This document shows positions 18,491 to 27,181 of a stretch of DNA of 64,000 nt, piece after piece. Position 1 is the first letter of the stretch, and each line of letters opens with the position of its first letter. Source of the DNA: an uncultured Pseudomonadales bacterium (GTDB lineage Bacteria > Pseudomonadota > Gammaproteobacteria > Pseudomonadales > CANNCY01); the NCBI GenBank assembly GCA_947503335.1, contig CANNCY010000003.1, positions 62,001 to 126,000 on the forward strand, read 5' to 3'. The translations under genes and the position numbers were made by a program. Under the pieces are notes generated by a model that saw only the letters and a program-made list of their open reading frames with translations, searched no databases and was not told the DNA's origin.

Positions 18491-19885
18491 ATGCAACAGA
18501 ACGAACAATTTATCGACCAGCTGCAATCAATAGTTGGCGAGCGCTACGTAATAACAGATGCTGCTGAGATGCAGCCATACAGTGTTGATTGGACAAAACT
18601 TGCTGAGCCAAATGCGATGGCTGTGGCGTTGCCTAATACGACACAGCAGGTATCAGCCATTGTTAAGCTGTGTATTCAGCATATGATCTGTATCGTGCCT
18701 AGTGGTGGGCGTACAGGGCTCAGTGGCGGCGCTGTAGCGGCCAATGGCGAATTGGTCATTGCCCTAGATCGAATGAACGAAATAACTAGTGTTGACCCAG
18801 ACGCTCGAACAATGAGTTGTGGCGCTGGCACGATTACGTCAACGATTCATGAAGCTGCCGAGCAGGCTGGCTTGATGTATCCCGTCGACTTCGCCTCGTC
18901 GGGGTCTAGCCAGATTGGGGGCAATATATCGACGAACGCCGGTGGTATTAGGGTGATCCGCTATGGCATGACTCGTGAGTGGGTACTTGGGCTAACAGTA
19001 GTAACCGGCACCGGCGAAATATTGCATCTAAACAATGGATTACTCAAGAATAATACGGGGTACGACCTGCGCAACTTGTACGTGGGGGCTGAAGGAACAC
19101 TGGGGCTAATTACCGAGGTTACCCTTAAATTGACCAATAAGCCGGTTGACGAAACTGTTACTTTGTTGGCTTTAGACTCTGCGCAGCATTTAATAGACGT
19201 ATTACGTGTATTTCAACAAAGATTAGAGGTTAACGCGTTCGAGTTTTTTGGGGATAATGCATTACAGCGAGTACTAAAGCATTCACAGTTGGCAGCGCCT
19301 TTTGGCGAACAGGCTAACTGGTATGCGTTAATCGAAACTGAATGTAATGACAGCGATGAACGTCTATTAGAGGCGTTCGAAGAAAGTTTCGAATCGGGTT
19401 GGGTGACAGATGGTGTTATAAGTCAGTCACAAACCCAAGCCAAGCAGCTTTGGCGGTTGCGTGAGGATATCTCTGAGACTATCTCAGTAGAGACGCCTTA
19501 CAAGAACGACCTAAGTGTAAAGGTGCCTCAGGTACCTCAGTTTTTGGCAGATATCGACCAGTTGGTGGCGAGTGAATACCCGCAATTTGAGATAGTCTGG
19601 TTTGGGCATATCGGTGATGGTAATTTACACCTTAATATCCTGAAGCCAGCTAACTGGTCGAAAGATGAGTTTTTTGAGGTTTGCCACCGAGTAAGCCATA
19701 AGACATTTGAGGTAGTTCAGTCTTATGGTGGCAGTGTTTCTGCCGAGCATGGTGTTGGCCTCTTAAAGCGCGATTATATTGGTTACACTCGAAGTGATGA
19801 AGAAATCGCGTTAATGCGTGCCATAAAGCGGGCGTTTGATCCGCATGGCATTTTGAACCCTAACAAGCTACTAAAAAGCGCGTAG
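18491..19885 (+). CDS. d2hgdh: FAD-linked D-2-hydroxyglutarate dehydrogenase
   Basis: A 464-aa flavoprotein of the FAD-binding_4 / FAD-oxidase_C family. FAD-binding features are PSGGRTGLSGGAV near residue 75 and GGNISTNAGG near 145. The C-terminal half has the metal-site motif GHIGDGNLHLNI and the final SAEHGVGLLKRDY. Relatives include GlcD and D-lactate dehydrogenases. Divergence from serA strongly favours D-2-hydroxyglutarate dehydrogenase, which pulls the SerA reaction forward in Pseudomonas. Electrons would pass to an electron-transfer flavoprotein or a quinone. The substrate call rests on context. Confidence 0.82.
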   Translation: MQQNEQFIDQLQSIVGERYVITDAAEMQPYSVDWTKLAEPNAMAVALPNTTQQVSAIVKLCIQHMICIVPSGGRTGLSGGAVAANGELVIALDRMNEITSVDPDARTMSCGAGTITSTIHEAAEQAGLMYPVDFASSGSSQIGGNISTNAGGIRVIRYGMTREWVLGLTVVTGTGEILHLNNGLLKNNTGYDLRNLYVGAEGTLGLITEVTLKLTNKPVDETVTLLALDSAQHLIDVLRVFQQRLEVNAFEFFGDNALQRVLKHSQLAAPFGEQANWYALIETECNDSDERLLEAFEESFESGWVTDGVISQSQTQAKQLWRLREDISETISVETPYKNDLSVKVPQVPQFLADIDQLVASEYPQFEIVWFGHIGDGNLHLNILKPANWSKDEFFEVCHRVSHKTFEVVQSYGGSVSAEHGVGLLKRDYIGYTRSDEEIALMRAIKRAFDPHGILNPNKLLKSA

Positions 19886-19918
19886 GGAATATTAATTTTA
19901 GGCACATAGGTTATCTAC

Positions 19919-21706
19919 ATGGCGACTACCAACGCTAAACTTTTGGCATGGGTAAATGAAATGGCTGAGATGTTTCAGCCAGACAGCGTTTACTGGTGTG
20001 ATGGCTCTCAAGAAGAATACGATCGACTTTGCGCCGAGCTTGTCGATGCGGGCACCTTCGTTAAGTTAAACGAAGACAAGCGCCCTAATAGCTACTACTG
20101 TCAATCAGACCCAAGTGATGTAGCGCGTGTCGAAGACCGTACGTACATCTGTTCGCATAACGAAGTAGATGCGGGTCCAACCAATAACTGGCGCGAACCA
20201 GAGGGCATGAAGGCCGAGCTATCAGAGCTTTGCCGTGGTGCAATGAAAGGTCGTACCATGTACGTTGTTCCTTTCAGCATGGGGCCTCTAGGCTCGAACA
20301 TCGCTCATATTGGTGTTCAGGTTACTGATTCAGCCTACGCTGCTGTTAACATGCGCATCATGACTCGCATGGGTCAAAAAGTACTAGATGTCTTAGGTGA
20401 TGGCGAGTTTATCCCTTGTGTACACACTGTGGGCGCACCTCTCGCATCGGGCGAGCAAGATGTTGCTTGGCCTTGTAATCCAGATACAAAATACATCTGT
20501 CACTTCCCTGAAGAACGCTTAATCTGGTCGTATGGCTCAGGTTACGGTGGTAACGCATTGTTGGGTAAGAAATGCTTTGCACTGCGAATCGCGTCAACAA
20601 TGGCTCGTGAAGAAGGCTGGATGGCTGAGCATATGCTTATCTTGGGTCTTACTAATCCAGAAGGCGTTAAAAAGTATGTGGCCGCGGCGTTCCCAAGTGC
20701 TTGTGGTAAAACGAATCTTGCGATGCTAATTCCTACGATTCCAGGTTGGAAGGTAGAGTGTATCGGTGATGATATTGCCTGGATGAAGTTTGGTGAAGAC
20801 GGCCAACTGTACGCGATCAACCCCGAAGCCGGTTTCTTTGGTGTTGCGCCTGGTACTAGCATGAGCTCAAATCCGAACGCGATGCTTGCCATGCAAGAGA
20901 ATGCGATTTTCACAAACGTTGCACTGACCGATGATGGCGATGTTTGGTGGGAAGACATGGGTCCTGCTCCAGAGCACGCAATTGACTGGCAGGGCAATGA
21001 TTGGACGCCAGCATCAGAGGGTAAAGCTGCTCACCCAAATGCTCGATTCACTACTCCTGCAGGCCAGTGCCCAGCTGTAGATCCTGCATGGGAAGATCCA
21101 AAGGGTGTTCCTATTAGTGCAATCTTATTTGGCGGTCGTCGCCCAAGCGTTGTGCCATTGGTGCACGAAGCTACTAGCTGGCAGCATGGTACCTTCATGG
21201 GTTCAATTGTTGCTTCTGAAAAGACGGCCGCAGCGTTTGGTAAGTTAGGCGAGCTGCGCTATGATCCGTTTGCTATGCTTCCTTTCTGTGGCTACAACAT
21301 GGGTGATTACTTTAATCACTGGTTGAATATTGGCAAGAACGCGCCAGACGCATCTAAGCTGCCGGGTATCTTCTACGTAAACTGGTTCCGTAAGAACGAT
21401 GAAGGTAAATTCCTATGGCCAGGCTTTGGTGAAAACAGCCGAGTACTTAAGTGGGTATTTGAGCGTGTTAATGGCGAAGCAGATGCCGTTGAGACACCTA
21501 TTGGTATGTTGCCAACTGCTGATGCTATCGATACCAATGGTTTAGATATTGATGCAGCCGATATGGAAGAGTTACTTAAAGTAGACAGCGCCGCATGGGC
21601 ACAGCAAATTCCATCAATCGAAGCGCATTTGGCTACTTTTGGTGATCGTCTACCGCAGGGTATTAAAGACGAGCTAGAAGCGTTGAAACAACGTTTGTCA
21701 GCTTAA
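19919..21706 (+). CDS. pckG: Phosphoenolpyruvate carboxykinase, GTP-dependent
   Basis: A 595-aa gluconeogenic enzyme converting oxaloacetate and GTP to PEP, CO2 and GDP. The kinase loop is [12 protein letters not shown], the metal-binding strand is GDDIAWMKF, and [12 protein letters not shown] near residue 400 is typical of the GTP family; the ATP-dependent PckA family is shorter and lacks these motifs. AGG lies about 8 bases before the ATG. A strong terminator follows. Enterobacteria and Pseudomonas mostly use PckA, so this is a less common choice in gammaproteobacteria. Confidence 0.97.
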   Translation: MATTNAKLLAWVNEMAEMFQPDSVYWCDGSQEEYDRLCAELVDAGTFVKLNEDKRPNSYYCQSDPSDVARVEDRTYICSHNEVDAGPTNNWREPEGMKAELSELCRGAMKGRTMYVVPFSMGPLGSNIAHIGVQVTDSAYAAVNMRIMTRMGQKVLDVLGDGEFIPCVHTVGAPLASGEQDVAWPCNPDTKYICHFPEERLIWSYGSGYGGNALLGKKCFALRIASTMAREEGWMAEHMLILGLTNPEGVKKYVAAAFPSACGKTNLAMLIPTIPGWKVECIGDDIAWMKFGEDGQLYAINPEAGFFGVAPGTSMSSNPNAMLAMQENAIFTNVALTDDGDVWWEDMGPAPEHAIDWQGNDWTPASEGKAAHPNARFTTPAGQCPAVDPAWEDPKGVPISAILFGGRRPSVVPLVHEATSWQHGTFMGSIVASEKTAAAFGKLGELRYDPFAMLPFCGYNMGDYFNHWLNIGKNAPDASKLPGIFYVNWFRKNDEGKFLWPGFGENSRVLKWVFERVNGEADAVETPIGMLPTADAIDTNGLDIDAADMEELLKVDSAAWAQQIPSIEAHLATFGDRLPQGIKDELEALKQRLSA

Positions 21707-21707
21707 A

Positions 21708-21739
21708 TAAAAAAGGGGCTTTTAAAGCCCCTTTTTTTT
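21708..21739 (+). terminator. Terminator after pckG
   Basis: An A-run, AAGGGGCTTT, an AAAGCCCCTT arm and eight T: a perfect hairpin with T tract immediately after the pckG stop. Confidence 0.95.
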
Positions 21740-21749
21740 CGACTATGAT

Positions 21750-22868
21750 GTGTCGATGACGAAGTTATCCGCTCGGGTCACACCCTATACATCTATATTA
21801 GACGACAGGCTTACACCTTTTTTTTCGTCGTCGACTCAATGCTTTACCGATCGCCGGTTTTTATCATCACTAGAAAGTTCACTTAGTGTGGGTGGGCAGA
21901 CTGGATGGCAGCCCGCGCACTTGTTAGTTGAAAGCGATAATCAGACGGCGCTAGTTCTTGGATATCTTAAATATCATTCTTATGGTGAGTATGTTTTTGA
22001 CTGGGCGCTCGCAAATATGTATGAGCGAGCAGGACTAAATTACTACCCAAAATGGATTAGTGGCATCCCCTTTACACCCATTGTGGGTAAGCGAGTTTTA
22101 GGGGATAACATTGAGGGGCTCTCAACAATTATTCAAGACTGGATTGTGTCGCAAGATTTAAGCGGTGCACATGTACTCTTTAATGAGGAGAGCAGTTTTG
22201 GGAGTTGGGCGCAGCGCACAACGGTGCAATTTAAGTGGCGCAACCGAGGTTATCGCACCTTTGATGATTATCTGGATCAGCTAAAATCGAGTAAGCGTAA
22301 GTCGATCAAGAAAGAGCGTAAAAAACTAGCCCAGCAACAAGTCTGTGTGCGACGTTTTTACGCAGCTGAGATTACCGATGAGGTTTGGAAGGTAATGTAT
22401 CAGTGTTACCAAGCTACCTATCAAAAACGCTCGGGGCACAACGGTTATTTGACGGCTAATTTTTTTGGCGAATTATTATCGTCAATGAGAGATTACCTAA
22501 TGGTAGTTCAGGCGAAAACACGCGATCAAGCAATTGCGTCGGCGCTATTTTTAGTAGACAAGGATGCCTTGTACGGGCGCTATTGGGGTGCATTAGAGCA
22601 GGTTGACGGCCTTCATTTTGAATGTGCGTTTTATCAGGGTATTGAGTTTGCCATCGAGCATGGAATCAGTGTTTTCGATGCAGGCGCACAGGGTGAGCAC
22701 AAGTTGATTCGAGGGTTTGAACCTGAAATGACTCATTCGTGGCACTGGTTAGCACATTCTCAAGCCAATGATGCAATGGTTGAGTGGGCGCGCGAAGAAC
22801 GTGATCAGCATCAGCAGTACTTTGAAGTGTGCTTAGACGCGGTACCCTACAAATCTATTCTGGTTTAA
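21750..22868 (+). CDS. DUF482/GNAT-fold acyltransferase (peptidogalycan biosynthesis-like)
   Basis: A 372-aa protein of the DUF482 family, related to the FemAB/GNAT aminoacyl and acyl transferases. Diagnostic segments are the basic helix SSKRKSIKKERKKL, YGRYWGALE, LHFECAFYQGIEFAI and GAQGEHKLIRGF. The substrate of the family is not established. The start is GTG at 21750 or ATG at 21756; neither has a convincing Shine-Dalgarno. The 3' end overlaps the convergent rlmG by 14 bases. It follows the pckG terminator, so it needs its own promoter. Confidence 0.85.
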   Translation: MSMTKLSARVTPYTSILDDRLTPFFSSSTQCFTDRRFLSSLESSLSVGGQTGWQPAHLLVESDNQTALVLGYLKYHSYGEYVFDWALANMYERAGLNYYPKWISGIPFTPIVGKRVLGDNIEGLSTIIQDWIVSQDLSGAHVLFNEESSFGSWAQRTTVQFKWRNRGYRTFDDYLDQLKSSKRKSIKKERKKLAQQQVCVRRFYAAEITDEVWKVMYQCYQATYQKRSGHNGYLTANFFGELLSSMRDYLMVVQAKTRDQAIASALFLVDKDALYGRYWGALEQVDGLHFECAFYQGIEFAIEHGISVFDAGAQGEHKLIRGFEPEMTHSWHWLAHSQANDAMVEWAREERDQHQQYFEVCLDAVPYKSILV

Positions 22869-23949
22869 ATGCACTTAAGATAACAAACTTTGAATCCTGG
22901 CCAAGCTGGCGGCAGTTGCCAAATAACTTATTGAGTGTGGCGTGATAGCCAAGATGGCGGTTGCCCACGATGCGCAGTTCACCACCTGGACGTAGACAGC
23001 GGAATGCTTCTTTAAACATATTAAAGGCGGTCTCGTCACCGACAGCGTGACCATCATGAAATGGCGGGTTACAGACTACGGCGCTTAGCGAATTACTAGC
23101 AGTTTCAAATAAGCCATTTTGCGCACTGAATGATCCCTTAACCTGATTTGCCAACGCGGTTTCTCGGCTACTTTCAATAGACGAAAAACTGATATCAATA
23201 CCAGATAGGGGTCCTTGATGTTGACGCGCTAAATAGGCAGTCAATACGCCGGTGCCACACCCCAAGTCAACTACGTGCCCTTGGGGTAGGTTATCTAAGT
23301 AATTGATAAACAGAGCTGTGCCGATATCCAATTTCTTGTGGCTAAAACTATTTGGCCAGCCTACCACCGTTACCCCCTCGGTTGTTTGATAGGTGTGTTT
23401 CTTAATCGGGCGAGCCAGCTTGGCATTTGGTGTACAAAATGCCAGGCGCGCTTTCTTTTTAGCTAGCGAGGTGGATGTCTTGCCCAGTCGTGCTTCAAAT
23501 CGTTCATACACCGCTTTGGTTGTGTGTTTGACCATGCTACCGGCAATGACCTGCGCATCTGGTGCGTATTGATGAATCAACCAGAAGATTTGATCAAGGT
23601 AGTTTAGATTTTTAGGGATTTTAATAACAACTAAATTCGGCGTGGTCGTTGGCTTGTCAAACGGGGTGAGTAATGATGCTGTGTCTATGTCTAGTTTGTT
23701 GCGCGAAGCGTTTCGAAGGATACCCTGCTGATGTAACAGGCTATCGTTAATAGAAATCACAGATGAAAATTGGTGACTAATATTGAGGCGTATTGCGCCA
23801 TAACTGTCTTCAAAAACCCAAGCGTGACCAGACTCGCCCCGCTGTGTGATGGTATCGATTAACAGCTCGTCGGCGGCGTCCCACGCACGAAGGTCACCCT
23901 TCTGGGTAGCAGGAAATCGTTCAAGGTTTAGGGTTTGACTGGACGACAT
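22855..23949 (-). CDS. rlmG: 23S rRNA m2G1835 methyltransferase RlmG
   Basis: A 364-aa two-lobed guanine N2-methyltransferase. The N-terminal LERFPATQ...AWDAADELL pattern and the C-terminal GNRHLGYH and LFGNC segments match RlmG better than its paralogue RsmC. The catalytic half has VVDLGCGTGVL for SAM and the NPPFHDGH loop that recognises the base. Length fits E. coli RlmG (378). It probably forms a single-gene unit. Assignment to RlmG over RsmC is by motif memory, not by a computed tree. Confidence 0.87.
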   Translation of the reverse strand: MSSSQTLNLERFPATQKGDLRAWDAADELLIDTITQRGESGHAWVFEDSYGAIRLNISHQFSSVISINDSLLHQQGILRNASRNKLDIDTASLLTPFDKPTTTPNLVVIKIPKNLNYLDQIFWLIHQYAPDAQVIAGSMVKHTTKAVYERFEARLGKTSTSLAKKKARLAFCTPNAKLARPIKKHTYQTTEGVTVVGWPNSFSHKKLDIGTALFINYLDNLPQGHVVDLGCGTGVLTAYLARQHQGPLSGIDISFSSIESSRETALANQVKGSFSAQNGLFETASNSLSAVVCNPPFHDGHAVGDETAFNMFKEAFRCLRPGGELRIVGNRHLGYHATLNKLFGNCRQLGQDSKFVILSAFKPE

Positions 23950-24201
23950 AGCACACCTCTTTGCAACTGATTATTATTGTATCAACGAATTGAACGTTTC
24001 AGTCGACAAAAAATGTGACTAAGGTGTTTATACTTGCATAAAAATCCCTTAATATTCGGGGTCTTATTGAAGAGGTATAGCTTTATCTACCAAGTGAACC
24101 TGCAAAGTATTAGCAAAAAACAAGCAAAATACTTGGTTAGGCACCAAAAATAGGGCTATCTTAAGAAGTGAAAACCCCCTTTAGGGTGACTGGAGACCAT
24201 T

Positions 24202-24618
24202 ATGCGTAGAATCAGCAGCGCAGTTGAAGAAGAAGAGTCAAACATCGATTTAACGCCGATGCTTGACGTTGTATTTATCATGTTGATTTTCTTCATCGTG
24301 ACCGCAGCGTTCATTAATGAACGTGGTGTTGAGGTTGATCGACCAGATCAGTCTACTGACACTCCTCCACCTAACCAGGACAACCCAAATATTGTTGTTA
24401 ATGTTAGCGAAACAGACCAGATTACCGTTGACGGTAACGTGGTAGACATTCGTGCGATCCGCGCACGTATCCAGCAGAAGAAGGCTGAAAACCCCGATGC
24501 GATGGTTATTATCGTTTCTAACGGCAAAGGCACTTCGGGTACTGTTGTTCGTATTACTGACCAAGCGTTGTCGGTAGATCCGACCATTCGCGTAGCACTT
24601 GTTCAGAAAGACGACTAA
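24202..24618 (+). CDS. exbD: ExbD/TolR-family biopolymer transport protein, without a nearby ExbB
   Basis: A 138-aa inner-membrane protein: short cytoplasmic start, one TM (residues ~21-42) carrying the proton-path Asp in LTPMLDVVFIML, then a periplasmic domain. ExbD works with ExbB (and TonB) or TolQ to use the proton motive force. No exbB, tonB or tolQ gene is adjacent, and a terminator follows directly, so it is transcribed alone. The 252-base upstream stretch (23950-24201) holds a weak inverted repeat, AAGTATT/AATACTT at 24105-24134, and no other recognisable element. GGAG lies about 9 bases before the ATG. Confidence 0.88.
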   Translation: MRRISSAVEEEESNIDLTPMLDVVFIMLIFFIVTAAFINERGVEVDRPDQSTDTPPPNQDNPNIVVNVSETDQITVDGNVVDIRAIRARIQQKKAENPDAMVIIVSNGKGTSGTVVRITDQALSVDPTIRVALVQKDD

Positions 24619-24639
24619 CACGTCTTTTTAGCAGTGACC

Positions 24640-24669
24640 AAAAAATCGGCCTTAGCGGCCGATTTTTTT
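24640..24669. terminator. Bidirectional terminator between exbD and the TetR gene
   Basis: TCGGCC (24646-24651) and GGCCGA (24657-24662) form a stem flanked by an A-run and a T-run, so it can end both the exbD transcript and the convergent tetR-type gene. Confidence 0.85.
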
Positions 24670-25141
24670 ATCTGTTATTCTTAGCGTTTGAGATAAGCGA
24701 CTCTCCAAGTAGCTGCATTAAAACGTCGCGACTACGCTCGCCTAACTGATTTACAATAGACTGTTCAAAAAGCATCCATCCCTCGATGCTATGCTGTTTT
24801 TGATCGCCGTCTATTAGATTATGAATCCAAAGCGAGAGGATTCTGCAGAATTGGTCGTTTGCCAGCGCTTTTCGCCATGACGTGATAAGCCTCTCGATAT
24901 TCGAAAGGTCTAAATGCTGTGCCATCAGTGGTGCAACACGACCCTTAAGTGCATTCGCGAAACTAGCACGATCTTTATAGTACCCCTGTAGTGTTGAAAC
25001 ACGCATACCTGTTTTGTCTGAAAGCCACTGGTAGGTCAATTGCGACCAAGATAAATCGCCGTTAACGATTAGTGCGTCAAAGATTAGATTATCTAGAACT
25101 TTTTGATTTTCTGCCTTCTTCGCGGCGCTAATTCTTGCCAT
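24668..25141 (-). CDS. TetR-family transcriptional regulator
   Basis: About 157 aa, small for the family (usually 190-220). The N-terminal ~50 residues form a TetR-type helix-turn-helix with the STLQGYYKDRASFANAL segment, equivalent to the usual LYxHFxxKxxLxxA pattern. The C-terminal ligand domain is short and unassignable. I place the start at the ATG at 25141 (MARISAAKK); a GTG 9 bases upstream is possible. It is divergent from the His-rich secreted protein gene, and two matching 17-bp palindromes lie between them. Confidence 0.8.
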   Translation of the reverse strand: MARISAAKKAENQKVLDNLIFDALIVNGDLSWSQLTYQWLSDKTGMRVSTLQGYYKDRASFANALKGRVAPLMAQHLDLSNIERLITSWRKALANDQFCRILSLWIHNLIDGDQKQHSIEGWMLFEQSIVNQLGERSRDVLMQLLGESLISNAKNNR

Positions 25142-25153
25142 GAGATTCACTAT

Positions 25154-25170
25154 TTCGTATATGTTACGAA
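25154..25170. promoter_or_regulatory. Candidate TetR operator 1
   Basis: TTCGTA-N5-TACGAA, a perfect 6-bp-arm palindrome 13 bases upstream of the regulator ATG. It would cover the start point of a promoter whose -10 (TATACT, minus strand) is at 25173-25178. Confidence 0.7.
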
Positions 25171-25205
25171 TAAGTATAAGCGCGTATCGCTCGAAGTCTA
25201 CATAA

Positions 25206-25222
25206 TTCGTATCATTTACGTA
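25206..25222. promoter_or_regulatory. Candidate TetR operator 2
   Basis: TTCGTA-N5-TACGTA, the same layout as the site at 25154-25170 with one mismatch. The centres are 52 bases apart, five helical turns. It lies 24 bases before the His-rich protein ATG, just after a possible -10 (CATAAT at 25201-25206). Confidence 0.68.
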
Positions 25223-25245
25223 TTAACTTATGGAAGGAGTCTTAT

Positions 25246-25602
25246 ATGAAAAGTGCAGTAGTTGTTTTGGTGGGCGTGGTGATTGCGGTCGCTTCTGTCG
25301 GTGTTAAAGCAGATTCAGTAGGATGTAAGCGCGCGGGCGGTGTTAAATGCCAATATATAAAACCAAAGCATACTTACGGTCAGCGGTCACATAAGATCAT
25401 AGTGGTACCAAAACATCATCGCCACTATCACGCATTCCATCATCCATTGGTCACCGCGCTAGGAATAGCCATAATTCTAGACGCAGCTGGTAATCCAGTA
25501 ACTGACACTGGGAATAAAGTGGTCGTATTGGGCGATGGCACAACCGTAACTAACGTTTATGAGCAAGATGACACCGTTTATCTGATTAAGGGAGACAAAT
25601 AG
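25246..25602 (+). CDS. Small His-rich secreted protein of unknown function
   Basis: A 118-aa protein with a signal peptide (hydrophobic 4-20, cleavage likely after VKA at 22). The mature part has two Cys (27 and 35), a basic stretch, and a cluster of His at 57, 58, 60, 62, 65 and 66, then a hydrophobic segment near 68-79 and an acidic C-terminus. A His cluster may bind metal, but this is inference. GGAAGGAG lies 8 bases before the ATG, a strong ribosome site. It is divergent from a TetR-type gene and probably repressed by it. I do not recognise the family. Confidence 0.75.
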   Translation: MKSAVVVLVGVVIAVASVGVKADSVGCKRAGGVKCQYIKPKHTYGQRSHKIIVVPKHHRHYHAFHHPLVTALGIAIILDAAGNPVTDTGNKVVVLGDGTTVTNVYEQDDTVYLIKGDK

Positions 25603-25673
25603 TCAGGTATAGGTACAATGTGGGAGAATAGTGAACTTCGTCACACATAGATGTGTAGAGAAAAGGATTTCTG

Positions 25674-26549
25674 ATGACGAGCATAACTGAACTAGTTCAG
25701 CCTGACGGCGATATGCAGATCAATTGTGCGTTGCGAGTACTCACTCGTGACGGGCAAGAGACACGCACGCTTCGCATAATGCCTGACACTCGATACATCG
25801 AGCCCTTTCAGATCGAAATCACGCCTTCGCTTACAGCGGAGGCAATCTATTTTCAATATTCCGCTCAGTTATTTGAATCTTCAGCAGATGAAGATGTGCC
25901 TTTGTACGAGCAATCTAACGCTGGGGTAAATCGAACATCAATTAGTCTGCGTACTGGTCATTTGGGCGGGCTGTTAGTACTGCATGTGCGAGGGTTGGTT
26001 GAAACCAGCACAGGTGATCGCTATTACACTGATTGGATGCAGCACCAGATTGAAATAGTGGGCGTAAACCCAACGTTGTTTACAGTATTCAAGGGCGATT
26101 GGCCGCGAGCGATGTTACTGTTGGGTTATTATCGCACGAAGCTACAAATGTTTAATGATCAGGGTTTGCCGCTTGTAAACGGCGATGAATACGGAATGAT
26201 GGCGATGACCGGTGTTGCGACGATTGGGCAATGGAACTGGCACAAGCACCTTCAAATAGCAAAAACCCGTTGGCAGAGGCAAGAGGCTTATGTGAAAGCT
26301 AAGCCTAGAATTTTGCGTGAAACTGATCCTAAGCATTACAAGGGGCTGCCTGATTTTACCGCTGAGCAGTTACAGCTTGAAATCTTGCAATCCTATGACA
26401 AAGGAAATTACTTTGAGCCGGTACGAGAGCGCCAGGGTTTATTTAAGCGCTGGGTATGGAGAAAGGTAAGCGATCAACAGCTATTCGCCGATAAGATTAT
26501 GTTGGTGAAAGATGAGCTAGAGTCGGTTAACCTCGAAAGCGCAAGCTAA
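25674..26549 (+). CDS. Protein of unknown function, 291 aa
   Basis: I do not recognise this protein. There is no signal peptide or membrane segment. The first ~140 residues look beta-rich; the second half is rich in Trp, Lys and Tyr, with a basic W..HKHLQIAKTRWQRQ segment near residues 183-200 and a charged C-terminus. AAAGGA precedes the ATG by about 6 bases. It starts 71 bases after the His-rich secreted protein and ends at a strong terminator, so the two may share a transcript under the TetR-type regulator. Base use resembles its neighbours. Confidence 0.7.
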   Translation: MTSITELVQPDGDMQINCALRVLTRDGQETRTLRIMPDTRYIEPFQIEITPSLTAEAIYFQYSAQLFESSADEDVPLYEQSNAGVNRTSISLRTGHLGGLLVLHVRGLVETSTGDRYYTDWMQHQIEIVGVNPTLFTVFKGDWPRAMLLLGYYRTKLQMFNDQGLPLVNGDEYGMMAMTGVATIGQWNWHKHLQIAKTRWQRQEAYVKAKPRILRETDPKHYKGLPDFTAEQLQLEILQSYDKGNYFEPVRERQGLFKRWVWRKVSDQQLFADKIMLVKDELESVNLESAS

Positions 26550-26552
26550 AAC

Positions 26553-26582
26553 AAAAAAGCCTCTATATGTGAGGCTTTTTTT
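26553..26582. terminator. Bidirectional terminator after the 291-aa gene
   Basis: AAAAAAGCCTC (26553-26563) pairs with GAGGCTTTTTTT (26571-26582). It can also serve the convergent beta-barrel gene. Confidence 0.92.
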
Positions 26583-26594
26583 GCGGTAGTTAGG

Positions 26595-27179
26595 CTAGTT
26601 AGAGAAGCGATCGCCGTTGCCAAAGCGATACGCGACAGCTAGTTGAAATTGCTTTGTAGACTCAAAATCATCGAAGTTATGAAACACACGATATTCTGTG
26701 CGAACAGACCAGTTGGCATTGAATCTATAGGTTAAGCCCGCGCCAGTACCCATTTGAAAATACTTGTCGTTCTCGCGGCTAGACGCCTTTAGGTTAAGCT
26801 GCCCTAAAGACAGTACCAAAAACGGGCGCAGCTTTGAGTCAGTATTAAAGTCTCTAGCAACATCAATGTGATACTGCTGAACACGTAAGCCATCTTTGTG
26901 GCGCTCCCAGTAATCATACTGACGGCTATAGTTTAGGATTGTTCGCCATTGTTGGTTAAGCTGTAGGCCAAGCCCCCAGCCGCCGTTATAACCACTGTCG
27001 ATAGTAAAGTCGCTGCCTTCATCTGCCTCTAAAATGAGGCTGTTATCTAAAGACGCATAGCCAGAATTGAATGACAGCTCGATCATATCCACATTAACGT
27101 CACGATCAGCAAATACTTTAGCTGAAAACAGAGTAAGGCTAAGAATAGTACTTAAAACAAATGTTGAAACCAATTTCAT
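26595..27179 (-). CDS. Small outer-membrane beta-barrel protein
   Basis: A 194-aa protein with a signal peptide (cleavage after VFA at ~24). The rest shows alternating aromatic/polar strands, as in 8-stranded OmpA/OmpW-like barrels: WGLGLQLNQQWRTILNYS, YQMGTGAGLTYRF and a final AVAYRFG. The last residue is Asn rather than the usual Phe, so insertion by the Bam machinery is less certain. It starts 2 bases after the DUF3943 gene stop, with GAGG upstream, and is thus cotranscribed with it. The ligand or function is unknown. Confidence 0.75.
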   Translation of the reverse strand: MKLVSTFVLSTILSLTLFSAKVFADRDVNVDMIELSFNSGYASLDNSLILEADEGSDFTIDSGYNGGWGLGLQLNQQWRTILNYSRQYDYWERHKDGLRVQQYHIDVARDFNTDSKLRPFLVLSLGQLNLKASSRENDKYFQMGTGAGLTYRFNANWSVRTEYRVFHNFDDFESTKQFQLAVAYRFGNGDRFSN

Positions 27180-27181
27180 AA

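Noticed and set aside
24105-24134. Inverted repeat AAGTATT/AATACTT upstream of exbD
   Set aside because: Short arms, a 16-base loop and an A-rich context; could be chance, so it is not listed as a feature.
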